DNA from: Calliopum simillimum
Lineage: Eukaryota > Arthropoda > Insecta > Diptera > Lauxaniidae
Length of the DNA: 64,000 nt
Reading direction: 5' to 3'
Assembly: GCA_951812925.1 (NCBI GenBank)
Contig: OX638370.1
Coordinates: forward strand, 44,395,948-44,459,947
Part shown: positions 21,941-33,914 of the stretch, in pieces
Position numbering within the stretch: the stretch's first letter is position 1
Layout of the letters: each line of letters opens with the position of its first letter
Translations under genes and position numbers: made by a program
Notes under the pieces: generated by a model
The model's database searches: none
Told to the model about the DNA's origin: nothing
Seen by the model: the letters and a program-made list of their open reading frames with translations, nothing else

Positions 21941-23319
21941 AAGGATACATATGCAAACATCAAGGAAGATACTTTGTTGATCATCATAAGGACGAATTCT
22001 CAAGGTATATAAGGGAGACGATGGAAAAGTTCGAGTAGTGGATGTCAAAACATCAGCAGGAACCATCAAGCGTCCGATAACCAGGTTAGCTCCACTGTTC
22101 CCAGCAATCGATGAAAAGGATTCACAACCAAACATAGATCCAGAAAACGGTCAAGGTGAAAATTTAAGCCCTCCACCGAAGCAAAGAGTCCGAACAACTA
22201 CAAGCCTGTTGTTACTAACAATTATTATGACTCTATTGTTACTACCTCTTGCGATATGTAATCCAATAAACATAACTTAGTTTGGCAACGACATTTGCAT
22301 ATTCGTCGAATCCATAGGATCCTCAAAAATTGCAACAGATGAATAGAAAATTATCGTGTATTATGATTTAAAACCGTTTTGGACAGAATTAGACGGTCTT
22401 CAAAATGGAACAGCAGCTCTTCAACAATTATGTAATGAATGGCAACAACAATCGGCTTGCAATTCCCTTATCTCACACTTTGAACACACAAGTAACGAGC
22501 TTCTTCAGGATCAAACACTAATTTCTACAAAACGACACAAACGAGCAGCAGTCATCTTTATAGGAAACGTAGCGCACACATTATTTGGAATCTTGGATTC
22601 AGATTACGCAGAGGAATTGTCGAATACAATCATTCAACTGAAGGATAATGACAACTACGCAATCAGCCTTCTTCGAAACCAAACCTCAATTATTGACTCC
22701 ACAATAAACATTATCAAAAGGGACGAAGTTAAGACCCAGTCCAGAATCGCACTTATTCAACGCCAAATTTATGAAATCAAAAACAAAATTGGAAAAGATT
22801 CGGAACAAATCCGGGTGACTCAACTTTTACTATCATTAGCAGCAGAACTGTCACTCATAACAGCAAATCTTCAACGTACACATTCTGAGATTCTGAACGT
22901 CTGGAAAAATTAGTTCTATGCTGCTCTCACCCCAACAATTATGGAGTGAAATTAACATCATACGGACCCATTTTCTAGCATAGCGATCCTTGCCAATAGC
23001 AGAAGAAAACATTGTCGAATTCTACAAAATTATGAATGTAAACACAGCAATAAGCAGTCATCATGTGCTATTTCTTATTGAAATACACTTGGTAGACCAA
23101 CAACACTTCAGTTTGTTCAAACTGGTTCCCACTCCAATAGTAATAAACGAAACCATGGTAACTATACGTACTGAAATTGCGTTCTTCGCTGTAAACATGC
23201 ATCGTGATCAATATGTAATATTTACCACCGCCGCACACTGGCGACATTTCTCAAAAGTAGTTGCAAAAATCAATTTTGGTGTGGTGGAAATTTGCAAATC
23301 TAATGATGCAGTTCGATAA
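21941..23319 (+). pseudogene. env: BEL-B pol end and envelope gene
   Basis: Sequence to about 22115 ends pol (TSAGTIKRPITRLAPLFP). In the same frame a leucine-rich signal-peptide-like segment (22195-22270, LLLLTIIMTLLLLPLAIC) opens an envelope gene. After two in-frame stops (22278 and about 22346) the frame 22356-22913 holds a basic furin-type site (RHKR, about 22548) followed by a hydrophobic fusion-peptide-like stretch (AAVIFIGNVAHTLFGIL) and a helical region. This is the layout of an F-like fusion glycoprotein. A frameshift leads to 22990-23319, a further ectodomain piece. The membrane anchor is not seen, so the 3' end is lost. roo-like BEL elements are known to carry such genes. Confidence 0.7.
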
Positions 23320-23737
23320 ACAAATGATCAGTGCTTAGGGATGTAAAATTTTAGTTCATTTGAAAAAATGGTTCGTTCTGTAGAGCTGGTCAAAGTCGAT
23401 GGTTTTTTCGAGTTTGTAATTTTTTTTTTTTTTTTTTTTTTTTTTTCAAGATGTGGTTCTAATTTTTCTGCAACTTATGAAAGAAAAGTTAATTTTTTTC
23501 TATTTATGCTACAAGCGGTTTTTATACTATCAAGTAACACTGAAAATAAATTATTTTTTTTTTTTTAATGTCTGAGGTTTCTGTACTTTTCTGAAACACT
23601 ATTTTTAACTTTTTTTTCAACTTCGAATGGAGTTTCAAAAAAATGTTCGCAAAAGATATTTTACGGACTACTAAAACTAAATAGACTGAACAATTCTAAA
23701 TACAATATAAAAAAATTCAGCTGGGTCTACTTGCAGC
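23320..23737. other. AT-rich spacer, nothing recognised
   Basis: Contains T-runs (23419-23446 and others) and no supported gene. It may be the decayed end of BEL-B; no BEL-B 3' LTR is recognisable. Confidence 0.4.
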
Positions 23738-24392
23738 TGTTGTGTGTTGATCACACGCTGCGTTCAAATATTCATTGCCTACCGTTAGGGAATTTATGTT
23801 ATCCATACTCAACTCAGTACTAAGGCTATACTTTCGATAGTTTTAGTACTGCCAGAGTTATTTAGGCTAGCATACCTTTAGGGGCTGCTAGTAAAGAACG
23901 GTAATCAAAAGAATGAAAGAACAGCGTATTCAACGCGGAAGCAATCTGACCCCTATATCATAGATATGTGACTTTATTGGGCACGTCAATAAAGCCAAGT
24001 AAGATATATTTCGCAATACTGCGAAATAGTATCAAAACAGATAATCTAAGTTGTAACCATACATGTATGTAGCTAGAGGCATCTGTAAACCTCTAGCTGG
24101 TAAGTGATTTTAAAATAAAGAAATCAGTTAGTGATCGGAGTTTAAACATACGTCTAGTGTTTTTATTTGCTCGAGAGTTTTCTTATCTAAGTGTTTAGTT
24201 CAGCCGAAGTTTGGGGGCACCGCGACAAACAAAGCCATATCAAGTACAAGCAGTTGCAACGAGAAGTGGAAGCAGCGGCAGAACCAGCGGTAAGTAACCT
24301 TAACCAAATTCAACACTGTCGTTTCTTTGTTTCAACTTTAGGTAAACAACTCAGCTGTATTTCCCATCGCAAGGGAAATATAGCATCAACAT
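23738..24392 (+). repeat. Gypsy-2 5' LTR
   Basis: The right end is firm: CATCAACA followed by TTTTGGCGCAGCCGGTAG, a primer-binding site. The left end, TGTTGTGTGTTG, is inferred because no second LTR copy of this element lies in the window. Confidence 0.55.
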
Positions 24393-25841
24393 TTTGGCGC
24401 AGCCGGTAGTCCGAGCCAAGACTACGCATCGAGGATAGAAGAATTAAGGAGAAAGTTCGTTGGAAGAAATCGTTGGAAGGAATCATTCGCAAAAAGTGGT
24501 GAGTGTTTGAAAAAAAAAAAAAAAAAAAAAAAAAAACTGATGTATGTTTTAGTTATTTGTTCCTCACATTACACGGTATATTCAGGTTAAAGTGCTTGAG
24601 TATACCAATCTTCAATTTCACAAAAAGAACACTGTTTTGGGTTTATGTGCTCAAACTAGAAATACACAACACACAAAACATTTCGGAAAAGGAAAATATA
24701 AGATAATAATGTGAAAAAGTTGAAACGAAAAAGGATTTTTGGGGAAGAAAAATAATAATACGAAAAGTGAGGGAAAAAGAGTTTTTGGTTGAATCAGTCG
24801 AGCTAGAGAAATTTTGTTTTGTGTTGTTTTTAAAAAAAAAAAGTGAGAAAAAATATCAATACTAATAATTTGTGTTGTTTAAAAAAAAAAAAAAAATAAT
24901 TTTTTTTTCATAAATTGGAATTTAAAAAAAAAATTTTAATAAATTGAAATTTTAATTTTTGTTTACCGATAGACTGGCTTCACCCACCCGTGGTAAGAAG
25001 TCAGTGGTGCGATATCGGTTTCGTTTCGTTGAAAAATAATCGGTGATAAATTTCTGGAGTTTGCTCTTTTTAGTGGTTTTCGTGCTGGGTTGGCTGAGAC
25101 CTTTGGTATAATCAAGTACCAAGGGCTTGGGAACTTTGTTAAGGAGACTAAAAAGAGTGAAATCCTGGTTATTTTTTTTCAACCGAAGTAGTTCAATTCT
25201 TTTGTTCGAACGGTTTACGAACTTTGAAGCCACTTTGCAAGGGGCTGGTGTTTGTAAAGCTTTCGTTGAAGTTTTAAGTCGATCAGTAGGATTAAGCGGG
25301 AATTAGCGGAAATATTTGAGGAAAATTTCTTTTAAAAATTTATTTCTTTCTTTACGAAGGAAATAATTTCGTATTCAGTTCTTTTCATACCAGCAACTAA
25401 AAGCTGGTATATGCAAAATAAAACGTTTCGTTTATTGTTGCGCAGGTCGTGGCTTTGCTTATTCAAAAAATATAGGTGAATAAAACTTTGCGTTGAGGTT
25501 CATATGAACTGTTTTTGCAGTTGCAGGTGCGATTTTTAATTTTTGTTTTTGGTTTTAGCACGATTGGTTTCTGATTTCAACAAAAATGAAAAGACAAAAT
25601 TGAGTCATTTAGAGTGTGCAGTTGCGTTTTGTATTTGACATTGAATTTTGTAACGTATCAAGGCCAATTGGTTTTTGTTTTGTAATTTGTTTTGCTGTCG
25701 GTAGAGCAGTAGGAAAATTGGGGTGGAGTAAAAACTCTTTGCAGTTGGGTTTATTCTGTTTTGGATTTTTGTTTTTGTTTTTGGTGATATAGTTTCATAA
25801 GGGAAGTTGAAAAGATGAAATGGTTTTGATTGTTTTGTGTT
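24393..25841 (+). other. Gypsy-2 primer site and 5' leader
   Basis: The primer-binding site TGGCGCAGCCGG starts at 24396. The leader is AT-rich with long A-runs. Its part at 24686-24800 is similar to 52307-52450, the leader behind the LTR at 51507, showing the two elements are related. A foreign 145-bp piece lies at 24537-24685. No coding frame is supported before the gag ATG at 25842. Confidence 0.65.
24537..24685 (+). repeat. captured 3' end (U5) of a BEL-A-type LTR
   Basis: The segment matches 5685-5811, the last part of the BEL-A LTR, with small differences. It is preceded by an A-run of about 27 and followed directly by Gypsy-2 leader sequence. In BEL-A the matching piece starts about 40 bp after the AATAAA signal, so it corresponds to U5 alone. 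Confidence 0.6.
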
Positions 25842-28000
25842 ATGAGTGAACTTGAGAAACTAAGAAGTGATTACGGAAGGTTATTAAGTGAGATAGGGAA
25901 TTTTAAAGAAAAGTTGTGGGAGTATTTGAAGCTAGCTGCAGTGGATACGCAAAGTTTTAGTGTTATTGAAGAAAGGGTTTATAGTTATAAGGATTTGTCG
26001 GAGGTAGAAGAAGCAGACAAGGTATTAGACGAAATAATTGGAATAACTGAGTCCGAGGTTAGAAGATTAGAAGATAAATCTAGGGATTGGGAATCGGAGT
26101 TTGACGCCTTGAAGAAACGCTACGATCAACATTTGACTTTGTTACAGTTGAATGTGAGTCAAATTGAGGAGTTAGAGCAGGAAAATAGTAGTCTAGCGAA
26201 TCTGTTGAATTTAGGGAACATATCTTTTGGGGTGTTTTCAGCAGGCGTCAATTGGACGTTTGGCGAAGGCGATTCTCAGGAACATACTGGAGTGCGGGGT
26301 ATCACGCATTCATTGAAAAGAAAAAGTGTGAGGCAGGAAGGGTTTGACAAGGTCAGGTCTAGTGCGAGTACGGAGCGGTCGGCTTTGGATAATAGTGTTA
26401 GTCAGGCGGACGTAGCCAGTAGTAGTGGGATTTCTGGGAAATTCGCATTGGATAGTGGAGTTTCGAAAAGTGGCCCAGGAGAGGTTAGTTGTGAGAATAA
26501 AGAAGCACGGTCTGGTTTGGATAGGAACGCACTGGTCGCTGGGGTAAAAATAGGATCAAAGATGGTGGACGTGAAAAAATTGACTTTGGCGCAAAAGAAG
26601 CTTGAGAAACAGCTAGACAGTGTCATAGGTAATTATAAGAAGTCTTCATCAGTCAGAAAAACGGAAGATTATTTCGACAAAAGGTTAGAAGAGCTAGAGT
26701 ACGTTTGGGACAAAATAGTGAAGAATAATGAGGAATTAGAAGAAGCGGAGGCTTCGGAGAGAAATTGTGACTATTTCAAGCGGAAAGTGTTTCCTATCAT
26801 GGAAATCTATTACAATGCCCAGAAGGACATCCTTACAAGTGATAAGGAGAAATTAAAGGGTCAGTCTGGACAGCAGGAGGCTGCGGCACCAAGAGAGGGG
26901 CAAATAAGTATTTCAGCGCGTGATTTGGAAAGGGTTTCTAAGAAAGTTAGGGATCATGTGCCTCATTTCGGAGGGATAGACTCCCCCGCCCTGAAAACCG
27001 AGCTCCACAGGTTTATAGCGGCGTGTGAGTATGTTAAACGGTCGGCGCTGCCGTCTGAGGAAAGGAGCTAATTGAAGTGGTTAAACTTCATATGTTTCGG
27101 GATGCGTTTGAGTTGGTGAAATCTGTAAGGTTTGACTCATTGGAGGAGCTTTTAAGTCTTTTGAGGAATACTTATGAGAAAGGGAAGTCCTTGCAGCAAA
27201 CGCAAAAGGATATTTCGAATGCCTGCCAGGGTTCTGGGGAGGACATTCGGGCGTTTGCGAGCAGGTTGGGCGCGTTACAAGCATCGATTATCGACAGGAT
27301 GAGTCAAAAATATGGCGCAAACAACATTGATTCCTTTGTTAGGGAAACGGAAGAGGCGGTTTTGCTGGCTTTCAAGCGGGAATTGAAAAACATATCCTTA
27401 AGGTTATCTTTAATGAGTAGCAGGGCGGAAACGCTTAGCGAATTAGCGGAAGAAGCAGTGACCACGGAAGAAATGCTATGCGGGCAGGACGAACTCACAG
27501 CCAGGATTAACAGTATCCAGGTCCAGGATAGGCTTTGGCAGGACACATCTGGAGAGAGAGGTCGGGCAAGTCCGCAATGGCCAAATAAGAACGACTCAGG
27601 GTACAGGGAGCCGAAGGATGGTCAGATAAGGACTAAATGTTCATTTTGCATCAGGACTGGTCACACAAGGGACGAATGTTGGAAACGGAAAAATACGCCA
27701 TATTGTGTTGGGTGTGCAGAATATGGGCATGAGAAGAGCGATCGCTGTTCCAAGGATGCAGGATCAGCTCGTAGGGGGTCCTGGAAAGAAAATAATGGGC
27801 AAAATGGGTCACAGAACCTTAAGGGAAAGGCGGAGGAAACATCACGAAGAAACTCGACTGAGAGGAAGGAATCGGAAAGTGGCAGTCGGGGAAAAAATAT
27901 AGAGTGTTTCTGGTGCCACAAGAAGGGGCATATGGCCAAGGATTGCTACGCAAAGGCGAGACATAACTCGGGAAACGCCAAGGGGCCCAGCCGAACCTAG
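25842..28000 (+). pseudogene. gag: Gypsy-2 gag, one frameshift
   Basis: The ATG at 25842 follows the leader. The architecture equals that of Gypsy-1 gag: charged coiled-coil N-terminus, Ser-rich linker, capsid-like region (27077-27480, DIRAFASRLGALQ) and three zinc-knuckle motifs (CSFCIRTGHTRDEC, YCVGCAEYGHE, CFWCHKKGHMAKDC at 27635-27950). A one-base shift near 27062 splits it into 25842-27071 and 27077-28000. The stop TAG (27998-28000) lies where Gypsy-1 has the TAATG overlap, but the ATG is replaced by GCG. Confidence 0.85.
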
Positions 28001-29678
28001 CGGTTGGGGAACCCAGGAAGCAAAGCAAAATAATAAGGAGTATAAAGGATAAGGGTGCCGTAAATCAAACGCATGGTTCTGTTGTGGATGCGCATTCCTT
28101 ATCAGAGGGCGTAGTTGTAAGAGAAGTGAATTTGGATACAGTTAGTCAAACAAGGGTAGCCGTTGTGGATACGTGTTCAAAGTCCGGTGAAGGTGTTTTC
28201 CCTCGCAAGGGGAAATCTTCAAATTGTAAACAGTTCAGGAGTGGAAAAAGTGGGTTTAACAAGGAAATAAGTTCTGGGAAAACAAGTACAGTTAATCAAA
28301 CGCAGGTGGCTGTAGTGGATACGTGCTTGGAATCAGGACAAAATTGTGGAGGTTCTAGGACAAAGAATCCTTGCCACGGTAAGGGTGGCAGAATAAGTGT
28401 GGAGGCACTAGAGGATGTCAATAAAATAGAGGTAATGGCCCAGGTCGTGGAAGGAGCGGTCGGGAGGTCAATTCAAGGGGAGAGGCCGAGGAAATTAAAT
28501 GTTCAAGCAGTACGATCGGTGGCCCAGCCCACAGCGGATAAAGTGGGAACGGTCACTATAGAGTACGGTGGGAAAAATACCATGAGTTATCTGTGGTAGT
28601 AGCAGAGCGGCCAGTAAGGGTTGCGGCTGACAAAATTGCTGCGGGGCGTGCTGTGGATTTCAGCAGTAAAAATTTTTTGATCGGACCTTGTGAGGGTGCT
28701 AAAAATGGAAAACTCATTTTACTCGTGGATTCGGGGGCCGACGCAAGTTTGGTGAAGCAAGACTCAATGTTGCAGCAAGTAGTGTTGGACACGTCTGTGA
28801 CGAAAGATTTGAGTGGAGCTTTTGGTGGTCAAATCACGACTTTAGGTGTGACCAATATAGTTCATAGACATCAGACTGATTTGAGCTTATCACTGCACGT
28901 GGTACCGTTAAATCGTGGGGTTCCTGCTGATGGAATAGTAGGTAGGGACAATTTATGGAATCATTCCATAATTGATGCTATGAAGAAAATATTGATTTTT
29001 TATGGTGATGAAAGGAATGCGATATTCGCGTTTAAGTTAAGGTCGTTAAATGAAATAGACGGTATTTCATGCAACACGTTGATAGCAGTGCAACCTCGAA
29101 CTGCGAAAATAGTGCCTCTACGAGTTAAAACGAAGGAAAAGGAGATAGTAATTCACAAACAGGAACTCTCGCATGGGGTTTATCTGGGTGAATCATTAAC
29201 CAAAGTCGAAGACGGGGTGGCGTACGCCACTGTTTTGAATGCTTCCGAAAAGGAGTATGTTTTCGATTCGGTTTACTGCCCAAAATTTTCCAACTATAAG
29301 GAGTATAGATTGCCAATGGATGGCACAATTAACATAATAAGGGAAAAGAATTTCAAAGCAAGGATAAGTAAGCTTTTCGAATCGATTGATTTGGATCCAA
29401 ACCAAAGCGTTGAGGAAAAGACCTCCATTGAAAATGTATGTGGGTCTTTCCATGACATTTTCTTGTTGGAGGGGGATGCATTATCGTATACCCCGGTGTT
29501 GAGGCATGAAATTCCGACGCCGGTGGGGCAGCCTCCGATCAAACAAAAACAGTACAGGTTGCCGCATTCACATAGGGATGAAATTAATAAGCAAGTGGGA
29601 AAGTTGCTGGATGATGGAATAATCGCTCCAAGCACCTCTCCATGGAATTCGCCACTTTTATTAGTACCCAAAAAGAGT
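27998..29678 (+). pseudogene. pol: Gypsy-2 pol, 5' part
   Basis: The frame (-1 relative to gag) is open from the gag stop, through a linker with repeated Q-V-A-V-V-D-T-C motifs (28090-28330), to a shift at about 28590. It continues at 28593 with the protease LLVDSGADASL (about 28723), the linker region and the first RT segment, ending VPKKS where BEL-C is inserted (29678). The AGAGT at 29674-29678 is the target duplication. Pol resumes in phase at 43428. Confidence 0.85.
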
Positions 29679-30364
29679 TGTTTGGTCGGGGACCAAAATT
29701 TATAGCTTTCGCTAAATATAAAAATACAACACAAATTTAAAGGGGATACCTTTGCAAAGACACAGCTTTGGCTGCTGCATCTGCGATGACCGTAGAGAAG
29801 CTCTTACCCCACTGGGCATACACTCGATGGCGATGAAAGTTACGTTGCTGTTGAGAAGATCAGGAGTCCCTGGATGTGACCATGAGTAGCAGAAGATGAC
29901 CATGAGTCGACGCTACAGGCGAGCAAAGTTCCAACAGCACGAGCAAAGTTTCCGCCAGAATAATGAAAAACTCGAGACTTTTTTCTTTAATTAGATTTTA
30001 ACATTTATTCGAGAAATAACTTTATAGGAATAAAAATGGATGTTTTTAAAAATTAGACTTATGAAAAACTTCAGCCGCTCTTTGCGTTGTGGGTTATAAT
30101 CGACGAGTGAGCAACTTTCCCAACTTGAACTTTAGACTTCAAGTTGAGAAAATGTGCTGAGCAATTGTCAGCAATAAATATTGCATTCGAGTGAGCGAGA
30201 CGGCAACACTCTTTGCGCTAAAAAGCATTCTATACATTTTTTCAGGTTTTGATCATCGTCTGTAACGAGTAGTTACAGATCGAATGGGTGGGTAGTGTTG
30301 CCGTTCGTCAAAGAATCAAACTGGAGTTTGGGAGTAAAAGCTTACGCATTTCCCCGCGTAAACA
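29679..30364 (-). repeat. BEL-C 3' LTR
   Basis: On the plus strand it starts TGTTTGGTCGGGG and ends GCGTAAACA; it pairs with 42737-43422. In element orientation this is the downstream copy. Confidence 0.9.
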
Positions 30365-30807
30365 TACTGCCCGCCTTGCAGTATCTGCAACATGATGAAT
30401 TGCTTATGATATTTCAGATATAATTAATAATTATTATTATTATAGATAAATTTAAGAATTCAAGATACATAATTAAAATGGAAGTAGCAATTAAATATTT
30501 TACTATTTAGTAAATCTGATTTAATTTTAATTTATTTAGCAGTGTTGAGAACCATTAAAGCTTTTCAAAAACATTTAAAAATTTTTTAATATAAAATTAT
30601 TTATGCCAATTAGAACTCTTTATAAGATTTAATTTTATGCAATAGTTTTTTTTAAATTTAAAAATATAAGAAAGATAAATACTAAATTTTTTAATCTGCT
30701 CATGGGCTTCAAGTACAGGATGATTTTGAAGAGCAATTTTTCCCGCGGGTATCTTAATTTCACCTAGAGAGGCATATCAGAAATGATGATAGTATGTTGA
30801 AAAAAAG
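30365..30807 (-). other. BEL-C 3' untranslated region
   Basis: AT-rich sequence without coding frame. On the minus strand a G-rich piece (GCAAGGCGGGCAGTA) abuts the 3' LTR and may be the polypurine tract. Confidence 0.5.
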
Positions 30808-33474
30808 TCAATTTCTCGCCAGGGTTGAGAAACATATCACATATATGAAAAAGTTGCCATGATTATTAGAAAATAATTTGACTCCGATGATTTTAGGTTC
30901 TTCTAGAATAACCAAAACGGCTTCTGTTATAAAATGTCCTGGCATAAGCACGGCCTTGCCAGCAATATTGTCAGATGCAGTGTTGAGTGTTCTCGAATTA
31001 AAATAGGAAATGCAGATCGACAAAGCTGCTCGGTGTTCGTGCGAAGAAAAGTCACATGAGTGAATGGGAGTCATCGATGCGCAGCTGAAAGGGCAACCGA
31101 ATCCTTTTGTCACTTTGTGGTAACTGCTGATTATACTTTCAACTTCACAGACATCAGCTAATTCAACACTTGTACAGGTACAAGGGAGTGATATGGTTGC
31201 ACGTTCAGGAGGCAAACCAGCCATTATTTGCCCATGATAGCGCTTTCTGTTGATAACACGGGTTTCACAAATGTAGATACAAAGTTGATTTAAATTTTTC
31301 ACGTTGAGTATCCGATACTCTTGATGGAACAGTGAACGATAAAGATTTTCGGCATGATAGAAGATATGCCGAATAAATTTCACAAGTAAACATGAACATC
31401 GACATCGATACATGAGAATAGTGTTTTCTCGATCCAAGAGTGGAATCAGAGCTAAATATTCAATTTTTGATTCAATGACTTTAACCAAGAGTAAATGAAA
31501 GTAATCTTCAGGGTAAATTATTTGCTGAGATAATCTTATGAGTCTCAATTTTGCAAATTTAAGCTCCTCAAGTGAAATTTCTTTTGAGGTAAAACAACAT
31601 TTTGAGTCGGCAGTTCGACGAGTTCGATTAAAAAATCGAAAAAAATATGCAGTAACAAGTAATGCTTTATGTAATGGCGCAAGATTTTCCAAAATATTTA
31701 TTTTCACCGCCGAGCTAGTAGTGAAATATTTAATGGGTCTGCCTTCTAGCTTAGTATAATTTTTCACTAAAAGTGGAGATATTAAAAATTCAGATTTTTG
31801 AATAAAGAGCCTAGGAGAATCAGTACACCAGAGCTCACTTTTAAAGTCCGAAGGATGTAGCCCCCGGGTTGCTAGATCGGTAAGATTGTCTCTTGTATCG
31901 GTACGAGAGTTTGAAAACGAAAACAATGCAATGAAAAACGCCTTTTGTTTTGTGCTTTCACTTTTTTGTTTTTGCTTAGCATGGTGAAATAGATAAAAAG
32001 AAACCTTACTTTTAACATTTTTGTGTTTGATTTTGATAATTTTATCACGCTTAAAATACTCAGATATGACATCATACTGAGATTTAAATTTTGGTTTTTT
32101 AAATATTGGTTTTTTGTTTCGAAGAAACTGATTTTGACCAATGAATTTCGGTAGCCCTAAAGATTTAGAGCTAGAAAAATCTATTTTAAAGGGTGGATCA
32201 ACGGTATTTCGAATATTCGAATTTTTCCTGGTGAATTTTGTGTAAATTTGCTCACAAATTTTATCGGCATTGGAGACTGAGTGGTTATGTGGTATATTAG
32301 GTTGCTCGTTCAGAGGTATTTCTGATAAATACGAGGCAACCGTCAAAGGGTGCAATTGTTGCTGAGCTGGCACTGGTCCTGTAAGGATCCATCCAAATAT
32401 GGGTTCTTGGCTAATGAAAGAGTCAAAAATATTCTTTTGAACTCCACCAAGAAGGAGTGTAGGGTGTAAGTCGCCGCCAATGAGCAAATCTACTTCTGAA
32501 CTTCGATTGAAACGTGAGTCAGAAAATTCACAGGTAGGTATCCCTGAAAAATCAGAGATGTCAGAATTAAAAGATGGGGAATTCTCCGCCACTTTTGGAA
32601 CCACCAAAGCAATCACTTCGATCGGGTTATTCCTGTACAGTGGAGAGCCGATATGAAAGGATGCCACTAAAGTTGGTTCGGTATGAACTATGCCATTTAG
32701 TCCGGTATTTTGAGCTGAAATGGTCTTTGTAGGAAGGTTTAGTAAACGTTGAATGCGTTTTGAAACAAACATGCACTCAGACGCTGGGTCAACCAAAGCG
32801 CGAGCTTTATAATTGGATCCCATAAAATAAATTTCAATTAAATCCGTGTCAAGAATAACTTTCTTTTTGGCTGGAATAAAATATGAAATACTTTTTATTA
32901 AAGGGTTTATTGTAGTCGGATTTTCAACAGTGGACTGTATAGTAGAGGTATAAGTGACAGCAGAACTATGTGCCTTGTCACTTGTATTTTGAAGAAAGTG
33001 ATTATGGGAATAAATATTCTTATTAGACAATTTTTCTGTCAAATTTTGAGAAGTAGACTGTATTTTGGGTACATTAGTAACAGCAGATGTATTTTTATTG
33101 TTACTTTTGCTTTGAAAATTAATTTCATTTGAATAATAAAGATTATTCGTTGAGATCTGACTCGTTGAGTTATTTTCCCTAAGTGGCAGCGAAAAGTTGT
33201 CCTTAACTTTCGGTAAATTTGTCGATGCAGCTATGAGTGCAGTTTGATTAGATGGTGACATGTTTTTATTGGGTATGTAAGGTAAACGTGTGGTTTGAAG
33301 TGCTTCTAATAAGTCGTATAGTTCACTCATTGCTACCGTGTAGGAACATTCCATAGAATCAAAATCGTTTGCGTTTATCAAAGCTTTCACTGATTCGTCA
33401 GATGAATATACAGACACTACTTCATCGTATAGTGCTACATACTCTGCCCAGTATTTTTCGAGAAGAGTTGCGCG
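30808..33474 (-). CDS. BEL-C long ORF: Gag/Pol-derived, no RT core
   Basis: The frame is open from the nested insertion at 33474 to the stop at 30808, about 890 codons, and begins at ATG 42038 on the far side of that insertion. Order of parts: a BEL-gag-like start (LLEKYWAEYVALYDE, interrupted), a Ser/Thr/Asn-rich region with imperfect repeats (SAVTNVPKIQST and SAVTYTSTIQST), a protease-like fold where the Asp-Ser/Thr-Gly triad is DPAS, and the BEL linker (LLIGGDLHPTLLLGG, FGWILTGPV). The RT core is absent, replaced by a Lys-rich stretch. Then come the RNase H end (TDLATRGLHPSDF), integrase zinc-region remnants, a much altered integrase core, and ASDNIAGKAVLMPGHFI. Catalytic Asp/Glu residues of integrase are not kept. 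Such a length without stops in AT-rich DNA implies selection until recently. Confidence 0.8.
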   Translation of the reverse strand, partial: RATLLEKYWAEYVALYDEVVSVYSSDESVKALINANDFDSMECSYTVAMSELYDLLEALQTTRLPYIPNKNMSPSNQTALIAASTNLPKVKDNFSLPLRENNSTSQISTNNLYYSNEINFQSKSNNKNTSAVTNVPKIQSTSQNLTEKLSNKNIYSHNHFLQNTSDKAHSSAVTYTSTIQSTVENPTTINPLIKSISYFIPAKKKVILDTDLIEIYFMGSNYKARALVDPASECMFVSKRIQRLLNLPTKTISAQNTGLNGIVHTEPTLVASFHIGSPLYRNNPIEVIALVVPKVAENSPSFNSDISDFSGIPTCEFSDSRFNRSSEVDLLIGGDLHPTLLLGGVQKNIFDSFISQEPIFGWILTGPVPAQQQLHPLTVASYLSEIPLNEQPNIPHNHSVSNADKICEQIYTKFTRKNSNIRNTVDPPFKIDFSSSKSLGLPKFIGQNQFLRNKKPIFKKPKFKSQYDVISEYFKRDKIIKIKHKNVKSKVSFYLFHHAKQKQKSESTKQKAFFIALFSFSNSRTDTRDNLTDLATRGLHPSDFKSELWCTDSPRLFIQKSEFLISPLLVKNYTKLEGRPIKYFTTSSAVKINILENLAPLHKALLVTAYFFRFFNRTRRTADSKCCFTSKEISLEELKFAKLRLIRLSQQIIYPEDYFHLLLVKVIESKIEYLALIPLLDRENTILMYRCRCSCLLVKFIRHIFYHAENLYRSLFHQEYRILNVKNLNQLCIYICETRVINRKRYHGQIMAGLPPERATISLPCTCTSVELADVCEVESIISSYHKVTKGFGCPFSCASMTPIHSCDFSSHEHRAALSICISYFNSRTLNTASDNIAGKAVLMPGHFITEAVLVILEEPKIIGVKLFSNNHGNFFIYVICFSTLARN

Positions 33475-33914
33475 AGTTACATATTACACCCAGCCCCTAC
33501 AACAACAACAACCTCCAACAAAGCCACCACGCAGCAACAAGAACGACAGCAACAACATTATCTAGTTAATTTAGCAATTATATTTATTTTATTATTAAAT
33601 TATCAATTAAGCACTTTCTTTTAGATCAACTTCATATCAATTCGTCAATTTAGCACTTATATTACTTTATTATTAAATTATCGAATAAGCACTTTCTTTT
33701 AGGTTGATTCAACGACTATAAATCAATTTCATATCAATTTGTCAATTTAGCACTTATATTTACTTTATTATTAAACTATTGAATAAGCACTTTCTTTTAG
33801 GTCGATTCAACGACTATAAATACTTGTATTTTTAGTTTTAAGATGATTATTAATTGTAACTAGCAAGAATAAATTTATTTTTTTTAAATTACTTTAAGTA
33901 TAAAACTATTTTTG
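33475..33914 (+). repeat. errantivirus 5' LTR with internal triple repeat
   Basis: Starts AGTTACATATTACACC, ends at the TTTTT before GGCGCAGTCG. It contains three imperfect copies of an ~85-bp unit (AATTTAGCACTTATATT...ATAAGCACTTTCTTTTAGGTCGATTC) between about 33565 and 33820; ACTATAAATA follows the last copy and could be the TATA box. Confidence 0.85.

Noticed and set aside
23419..23446. Poly(T) run as the tail of a minus-strand retroposon
   Set aside because: No target duplication or adjoining element sequence could be identified.
31872..32141. 89-codon minus-strand frame within BEL-C
   Set aside because: Alternative frame of the long BEL-C ORF.
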